Positions 6,135 to 10,897 of a stretch of 10,897 bases of DNA are shown one piece after another (the stretch's first letter is position 1; the number at the start of each line of letters is the position of its first letter). Below the pieces are notes generated by a model. That model made no database searches and had not been told where the DNA came from. It saw only the letters and a list, made by a program, of their open reading frames with translations. The DNA is from JASJBU01 sp965372385 (GTDB lineage: Bacteria; Pseudomonadota; Gammaproteobacteria; Chromatiales; Chromatiaceae). Both the position numbers and the translations under genes were made by a program. The stretch lies in NCBI GenBank assembly GCA_965372385.1, contig CBDVCD010000102.1, positions 1 through 10,897 of the forward strand, written 5' to 3'.

Positions 6135-7961
6135 CTAACCTCTATGCCGGTGTTCCTGCCCGCCATAGAGACTGGAGTAGAGCCCGTTCAGTTCCAGCAG
6201 CTCTTCGTGTCTTCCCTGCTCGACGATATGGCCGTCCTCGAATACCAGGACCCGGTCGGCCTGTTTTACCGCGCTCAGACGATGGGCGATGATGATGGTG
6301 GTGCGGCCTTGCAGGAATTCACTCAGCGCTGCATGGAGCTTTCCTTCCGTGGTGGTGTCCAGGGCGGAGGTGGCTTCGTCCAGGATCACCACCTTGGGGT
6401 CGGTCAGTACCATGCGGGCGATCGCCAGCCGTTGCCGCTGGCCACCGGATAGACGCACGCCAAAGCGCCCGATCAGGGTGTCAAGGCCGTCCGCCATGTT
6501 CTCAATGGTAGACCTCAGCTGGGCGATCTCCAGGGCCTCCCAGAGTCTCTCATCAGGTATGGTCCGTCCCATGGTCAGGTTGACCCGGACGCTTTCATTC
6601 AGCAGGGCGGGGTGCTGCAGCACGGTGGCCACATGGTCCCGCACCACATCCATGCCGATCTGCTCCACCGGTACCTCATCGAACAGGACATGACCGGACT
6701 TGGGTGGATAGAGTCCAAGCAGAATCTGCACCAGGGTGGTCTTGCCACCGCCACTGGCGCCCACGAATGCCACCTTCTCTCCCGCCGAGATCTCCAGGGA
6801 GATCCGGTTCAGCACCTGTGGTCCATCCCCATAGGCGAAGCTGAGCTGGTCGAGGCGCATCGCCACGGTCTGCTTGTCCGCAAACGGATTACGCTGGTGG
6901 GGGTAAGCCGGTTCCAGCTCCACCCGCAGCATATCATTGATCCGGCCCAGCGCGGCTTGGGCGCTCTGATAGGCGTACTGAATGCCAAGCACCTCCTGTA
7001 CCGGTCCCATCATGAACCAGAGATAGGCATAGATCCCCAGCATCTCGCCGATGGTCAGATCCGACCAGAGCACCAGGAACATGCTTGCCGTACGAAAGAT
7101 ATCGAAGCCGAACATGAAGATAACGAAGGAGAGCCGGTTGGCGGTATCGCTCTTCCAGGTGAAGGCGGCGGAGTGGTGACGGATTCGGTCGGCCTTGTCG
7201 ATGATGCGTTGGATGTAGTGTCGTTCCCGGTTGCTGGCACGGATCTGCTGGATCGCGTCCAGGGTCTCTTCCAATGATTCCTGAAAGGCCTGGAAGGCGG
7301 AGTTTTCACGTTTTTTCAACTGTTTCACCCGACGCCCGAAGATCATGGTGAAGTAGATCACGATCGGGTTGAGAAACAGGATGAACAGCGCCAGGGGCCA
7401 GTTGATCCAGAGCAGGACGAATGCGGTGCCGAGAATGCTGAGTACCGCCACGAGAAACTTGCTGATGGTGACGCTGACGAAGTTGTCCACCGCATCCAGG
7501 TCCGTGACCAGATGGGAGGCAACGGTGCCGCTGCCAAGCGTCTCGTAGGCGGACATGGAGATCCGTTCGAGTCGGTGCAACAGGTCCCGCCGGATGCGAA
7601 AGATCACATCCTTCGAAATGCGGGTGAACTGCCAGGTCTGCCAGACCCCCAGCAACAGGGCGCTCAGTCTGAGGGTTACGGTAAGCAGCAGGACCGCCAG
7701 GATGTAGAGTACCGGGCCCTGCCAGCTGGCGGGGAAAATGGCATTCATGGTGGCAATCGCACGGCCCGTCTTGTGCAGCAGTACCTCGTCCACCAGCAGC
7801 GGGATCAGCAGGGGCACGGGGACGGCGGCGAAGGCGCCGAAGATGGCAATGATATTGGCCGCGATCAACTCCCGCCGGTGGGCCAGGACCATCTGCGTCA
7901 GCTCACTCCAGCTGTACTCCTGGCTGCGAACCTGAGTGGTCTTGTTGACCGGGTCCGACAT
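6135..7961 (-). CDS. ABC exporter half-transporter (fused membrane and ATPase domains)
   Basis: This 608-residue type I ABC exporter has an N-terminal six-helix membrane domain (about 30-330) fused to a nucleotide-binding domain (about 365-600). The ATPase motifs are all intact: Walker A GASGGGKTT (401-409), Q-loop Gln449, signature LSGGQ (504-508), Walker B with catalytic Glu529 in VVILDEATSALD, and switch His560 in IIAHRL. It should work as a homodimer or with another half-transporter in the inner membrane. The MsbA/multidrug style suggests export of a lipid, drug or small hydrophobic molecule, but no residue identifies the cargo. The start ATG at 7961 has GAGTGA (7974-7969) with 7-base spacing; that sequence forms the end of the gene before it, so the two are probably translated together. 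The C-terminal tail is histidine/arginine-rich (QEHRHRG). Confidence 0.92.
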   Translation of the reverse strand: MSDPVNKTTQVRSQEYSWSELTQMVLAHRRELIAANIIAIFGAFAAVPVPLLIPLLVDEVLLHKTGRAIATMNAIFPASWQGPVLYILAVLLLTVTLRLSALLLGVWQTWQFTRISKDVIFRIRRDLLHRLERISMSAYETLGSGTVASHLVTDLDAVDNFVSVTISKFLVAVLSILGTAFVLLWINWPLALFILFLNPIVIYFTMIFGRRVKQLKKRENSAFQAFQESLEETLDAIQQIRASNRERHYIQRIIDKADRIRHHSAAFTWKSDTANRLSFVIFMFGFDIFRTASMFLVLWSDLTIGEMLGIYAYLWFMMGPVQEVLGIQYAYQSAQAALGRINDMLRVELEPAYPHQRNPFADKQTVAMRLDQLSFAYGDGPQVLNRISLEISAGEKVAFVGASGGGKTTLVQILLGLYPPKSGHVLFDEVPVEQIGMDVVRDHVATVLQHPALLNESVRVNLTMGRTIPDERLWEALEIAQLRSTIENMADGLDTLIGRFGVRLSGGQRQRLAIARMVLTDPKVVILDEATSALDTTTEGKLHAALSEFLQGRTTIIIAHRLSAVKQADRVLVFEDGHIVEQGRHEELLELNGLYSSLYGGQEHRHRG

Positions 7962-7968
7962 GAGCCAT

Positions 7969-8343
7969 TCACTCGTAGCAGTGGTGTCTGGCCTTTAAAC
8001 GGCGCAATTTCTTAATGTGACGTCGTGAATCCAGAACTCTGCGAAGGTCCTGTTGCTCCAACACTACCCCGGAGTAGGGTAGATAACACCAGGCGGGGCC
8101 CCAGAAGACCCCAGCCCAGATGGCGGCGCCATGGGCAGGATCATAATAGAAATCCGGTCTAGACGGGTAGGTCAAGGGTTGCAGCGCCAACAGCTGTCTA
8201 TCCAGTTCATCACAAGTCAGATCCTGGTCGCCGGTCTGATATTCAGGGGAGGGGGGATAGGGATAGAGGAAGCCCCTTGAATGGTCAGCAATGGCAGGGG
8301 ACTGACTTAACAGGAGCAGCAAAGGGAGCAGCAGTCTACGCAT
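7969..8343 (-). CDS. Small secreted protein of unknown function, upstream of the ABC exporter
   Basis: This 124-residue protein was not recognised. It begins with a clear Sec signal peptide (MRRLLLPLLLLLSQSPAIA) with likely cleavage before Asp20. The mature part has an aromatic/proline-rich start, LTCDELDRQ around Cys44, an aromatic hydrophobic stretch (about 72-90, including Cys86), then a strongly basic, probably helical C-terminus ending HHCYE (Cys122). An even pair of cysteines plus one suggests a possible periplasmic disulfide. It stops seven bases before the ABC exporter start. No convincing ribosome binding site precedes its ATG; a short upstream reading frame ends on it as TAATG. The signal peptide and close spacing make it a likely real gene and a possible periplasmic partner of the exporter or of the regulator upstream. 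Its function is unknown. Confidence 0.7.
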   Translation of the reverse strand: MRRLLLPLLLLLSQSPAIADHSRGFLYPYPPSPEYQTGDQDLTCDELDRQLLALQPLTYPSRPDFYYDPAHGAAIWAGVFWGPAWCYLPYSGVVLEQQDLRRVLDSRRHIKKLRRLKARHHCYE

Positions 8344-8378
8344 TATCTGTTGTCTGACGGGGCCAAGGGGCTTTTCAT
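8343..8378 (-). other. Possible 11-codon leader reading frame ending on the small-protein start (TAATG)
   Basis: In the 46-base gap an ATG at 8378 opens an 11-residue frame (MKSPLAPSDNR) whose TAA stop overlaps the start of the secreted protein as TAATG. Such an overlap could couple translation of a gene that has no ribosome binding site of its own. The leader itself also lacks one, so this may be chance. Confidence 0.15.
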
Positions 8379-8389
8379 TTTAACAGAAA

Positions 8390-10843
8390 CTAATCGATGA
8401 CAGATTCATTGAAATCATAGATCAGGTTGTTTTCCGGACGCTGGACAAAATTGCCCTGAACAAAGTCGGTGCCACTACTCCAGAGTGTGGCGATGCTGCG
8501 GGGGTCCTCAATCTGCGGTGCAATGACCTTGATATCCAATGAGTGGGCCAGCTCAATAAGATCCTTGAGCTCCTTGCCGGGATTTTTCAGCAGGCTGATA
8601 TCCAGTTTGATGTAGCTGATCGACAGATGGCTGAGTGCGCGCTGGGCATCAGCCGATTGGGTGACACCGGTCAGCAGGGTGCCGATGCCGAGCTTGTTCA
8701 GCAGCTCGAAACAGGTCTTCGCGGAATTGAGGTTGTCGGCGATAGCGGACAGTTTGAACTCAAAGGTCAATTCATCTCGGCTGAGCAGGCCGGTCCGGTG
8801 TTTCTCCTGGAGCCAGGCGAGGCGTTCCATATTCTCCAGTAATTCAATGGACTGGGAGACAAAGAGGTGCAGCTTGTTGCCTTGCTTCTTATGCCCATTG
8901 ATGACGCTGAAGGCGGTTTGCGTGGTCCACTGGTCGATCCTGTTGATAACACCCAGTTGCTCAGCTGCCGGGATGAACGTTGCCGCGGGGTGCAGTTTTC
9001 CATCCGGCTCCTGCAGGCGGATCAGGGTTTGATAATGGGCATGAGAGGTGCCCTTCAGCGCCACCATTGGCTGGAAATAGATCTCGAAGTAACCCTTCTC
9101 TATGGCCAGCAGGACCAGTTTATTGAGGGACTCATCCGCCTCGTTGGAGGTGGCCAAGCTCCCTTCAAGCGGCTGCAGATAGACTCGATTGCCGCCGCTG
9201 TTCTGTGCCTCCCTGCTGGCGAGCTTGGCAAGGGAGAAGAGGGTACTCGCGTCCTGGTCTGCCTGAGTGATAGGGTAGATGCCGAGGCTGAGGGTGACAC
9301 CCAGGGTATGGTTTTCCACCTCAATGATCTGACCGGCAACCTGGTTGCAGAGTGTCTTGCCGAAAGAGACCAGTTCATCCTTTGAGGCACGATCGGCAAG
9401 CAGACCGAGGCTGTTGTCCCCGAAACGGCTGAGTACGTCCTGCTGCCGCAGAAAACGCCGCAGATGTTTGGCGATCTCGGCCAGCACCACGTCCATGCCG
9501 CCGATGCCGACCCTTTTTATCACCTCATCGGCTTTGTCCACATTGAGATAAAAGACGGCGGGTAGCTTGTTTTTATTGGGGGTTGAAAGCAACAGGGTGT
9601 CCAGTCGCCGCATAAGATAGTGGCGGCTGAAGAGATCGCCCCCATCATCGCTGCTGGTATACCTGCCCGGTCGATGAGTGAGCTGTTGGGCACGCTGAAT
9701 CCTGTTGGTTACGGTTGAAATCAGATGTTTTGGGCCAATGGGTTTTGCGAGAAAATCCTCGCCGCCAAAGCTGAGGGCATGCAGCTGTTTGTCTACGTCC
9801 TGTTCCCCGGAGAGAAAGACGATGGGCGTGTCGACGAATTCAAACTGTTCACGAATGATCCTGGTGAGTTCGGTGCCGCTGGCGCCGGGCATGTAGAGAT
9901 CCATGAGTATGAGATCGGGGCGGAAATCAAACAGCACGTCCATCACCTGCAGCGCGTCCGTGACGCTGCGGCACTCGAAGTCGGCCTTGCCTAGAATGGC
10001 CGAGGCGAAGTCCGCCTGGGCCGGGTCGTCCTCCACGATCAAGACCCGGTATGCCGCCTGGTTGCTTGGGGCGGTCAATTCCTCCATGCGGTTTGCCACC
10101 ACGAGCGGGTCGATGGGGTTGGCCCAGAAGACCTTGGCCTCAGTGCGCATGGCGGAAAGGCGGGTTTGCAGATCGTTGGCATCCGAGATGAAGGCCACCG
10201 GCAGGCCCGGCAGTCCGCCCGCTTTGTGCCCGAGGCCCTCCTGTCTGGATTCAGGGTAGAGTCTTGTCAGCCATGTTATATGGCTGATCAGGGCGGTGTG
10301 GGAGTTCTGCTGCTTGCTTTGATAGGCAAACAGGGATTCGGCATCGGGCAGTGACTCCACCTGAAACTGGCGGTCCCGCAGGCCTTGTATCAGGCCAGGA
10401 GTGGAGGCCTCGTCAAGCCCAAGCAACAGAATCTTCCGTCCACCATCCGTCTTGTGAGCGGACTTATCACTCTCTTGCGTGATGTTGAGTGGTGTCAACA
10501 GGTTACAGGCCTGCATGACGGCATCTCGGAAGGCGTGGACCAGCCCATCCAGTACCACGACATCATCCTGCGGTGGCTGATCTCCAGTTTCCGTGTATTT
10601 GGAAAGAGTCGACTGCAGCGATTTGCCATCCTGCTTGATCTGCGGAACATCAAACTTTTCGCCAGCCTCCGTCAGGGTATGAATCCTCTCCAGCAGGGTT
10701 GTCAGCAGGTCAGCATCCCAGTCGCTGCGTACCAGCTGCTGCCAATTCTCCAGAATGGCGGTCACCCGGCCTGGAACCTGATCGAGAAAAGCCCTGAGGT
10801 CTTCTGCCTTACTGCCGCTGATGTTGGGTGTCTGTTCGTTCAT
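8390..10843 (-). CDS. FimX-like c-di-GMP receptor: Hpt-like, two receiver domains, degenerate GGDEF and degenerate EAL
   Basis: This 817-residue cytoplasmic protein has no membrane segment. About 10-85 resembles an Hpt module with His55 in RIHTLTEAGEKF. About 136-256 looks like a receiver that lost its phospho-acceptor (ALISHITW where Asp is expected, ANP in place of the KP lysine). About 266-385 is an intact receiver: EDD (271-273), phospho-acceptor Asp315 in LILMDLYMPG, Lys367 in LAKP. About 405-555 is a GGDEF fold whose signature reads RFGDN (473-477). About 575-815 is an EAL fold reading QTL (605-607), with the metal-binding Glu, the DDFGTG loop and the AEGVET glutamate all replaced (FEFKL, LLTGVTQ, APQIED); QGNFVQRP near the end is kept. 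Both catalytic activities should be lost. This is the pattern of FimX, which binds c-di-GMP with a dead EAL domain and controls type IV pili. Identity with FimX function is inferred. Start ATG 10843 lacks a strong ribosome binding site. Confidence 0.85.
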   Translation of the reverse strand: MNEQTPNISGSKAEDLRAFLDQVPGRVTAILENWQQLVRSDWDADLLTTLLERIHTLTEAGEKFDVPQIKQDGKSLQSTLSKYTETGDQPPQDDVVVLDGLVHAFRDAVMQACNLLTPLNITQESDKSAHKTDGGRKILLLGLDEASTPGLIQGLRDRQFQVESLPDAESLFAYQSKQQNSHTALISHITWLTRLYPESRQEGLGHKAGGLPGLPVAFISDANDLQTRLSAMRTEAKVFWANPIDPLVVANRMEELTAPSNQAAYRVLIVEDDPAQADFASAILGKADFECRSVTDALQVMDVLFDFRPDLILMDLYMPGASGTELTRIIREQFEFVDTPIVFLSGEQDVDKQLHALSFGGEDFLAKPIGPKHLISTVTNRIQRAQQLTHRPGRYTSSDDGGDLFSRHYLMRRLDTLLLSTPNKNKLPAVFYLNVDKADEVIKRVGIGGMDVVLAEIAKHLRRFLRQQDVLSRFGDNSLGLLADRASKDELVSFGKTLCNQVAGQIIEVENHTLGVTLSLGIYPITQADQDASTLFSLAKLASREAQNSGGNRVYLQPLEGSLATSNEADESLNKLVLLAIEKGYFEIYFQPMVALKGTSHAHYQTLIRLQEPDGKLHPAATFIPAAEQLGVINRIDQWTTQTAFSVINGHKKQGNKLHLFVSQSIELLENMERLAWLQEKHRTGLLSRDELTFEFKLSAIADNLNSAKTCFELLNKLGIGTLLTGVTQSADAQRALSHLSISYIKLDISLLKNPGKELKDLIELAHSLDIKVIAPQIEDPRSIATLWSSGTDFVQGNFVQRPENNLIYDFNESVID

Positions 10844-10897
10844 GGTCTACAGAGGGATGATTTTGGCGCTGTTACAAACCCGCTGGCTTGACAGCTC
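10844..10897 (-). other. Non-coding sequence upstream of the FimX-like gene
   Basis: Only 54 bases of upstream sequence are present. No convincing -35/-10 pair, operator or Shine-Dalgarno sequence was found here. The promoter probably lies outside the window. Confidence 0.4.

Noticed and set aside
6612..7277. 221-codon open frame on the plus strand
   Set aside because: It is antisense to the ABC exporter, which carries all ATPase motifs. It has no domain of its own.
8344..8389. Terminator between the FimX-like gene and the secreted-protein gene
   Set aside because: The G/C-rich stretch is mainly a direct repeat (GCCCC twice) and makes no stable stem followed by T residues on the transcribed strand.

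Overview
The window reads like the chromosome of a gammaproteobacterium with a sulfur-based respiratory metabolism. A free-living or symbiotic sulfur oxidiser of the Chromatiales/Sedimenticolaceae kind would fit, but this is inferred from protein style and gene content, not from a marker gene. Gene density is high. There are two gene blocks that converge on a repeat-bearing gap at 5957-6134. No tRNA, rRNA, CRISPR array or transposase was seen.

Plus-strand block (about 50-5956). A low-GC leader carries a 23-bp imperfect palindrome, a plausible sigma70-type promoter and a 12-bp-period direct repeat. Six genes follow, each overlapping or nearly touching the next: two half-size YeeE/YedE membrane proteins, a Tat-exported molybdopterin oxidoreductase of the Psr/Phs type, a four-cluster ferredoxin subunit, an NrfD/PsrC quinone-interacting membrane anchor, and a rhodanese-like lipoprotein whose catalytic cysteine position is alanine. 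Together they look like one translationally coupled unit: a sulfur-compound membrane channel, a periplasmic three-subunit molybdoenzyme exchanging electrons with the quinone pool, and a periplasmic sulfur-handling accessory protein. The substrate (polysulfide, thiosulfate, sulfur or another oxyanion) and the direction of electron flow cannot be read from the sequence.

Convergent gap (5957-6134). Two same-orientation elements begin with GTAG followed by an inverted repeat (GTCGGG... / ...CCCGAC). They resemble REP-type palindromes with a 5' GTAG.

Minus-strand block (10843 down to 6135). First comes an 817-residue multidomain protein: Hpt-like, degenerate receiver, intact receiver, degenerate GGDEF, degenerate EAL. 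It looks like a FimX-type c-di-GMP receptor rather than an enzyme. After a 46-nt gap comes a small secreted protein of unknown function, and 7 nt later an intact ABC exporter half-transporter. These three are probably co-transcribed. The promoter of the first is not convincing in the 54 bases available upstream.
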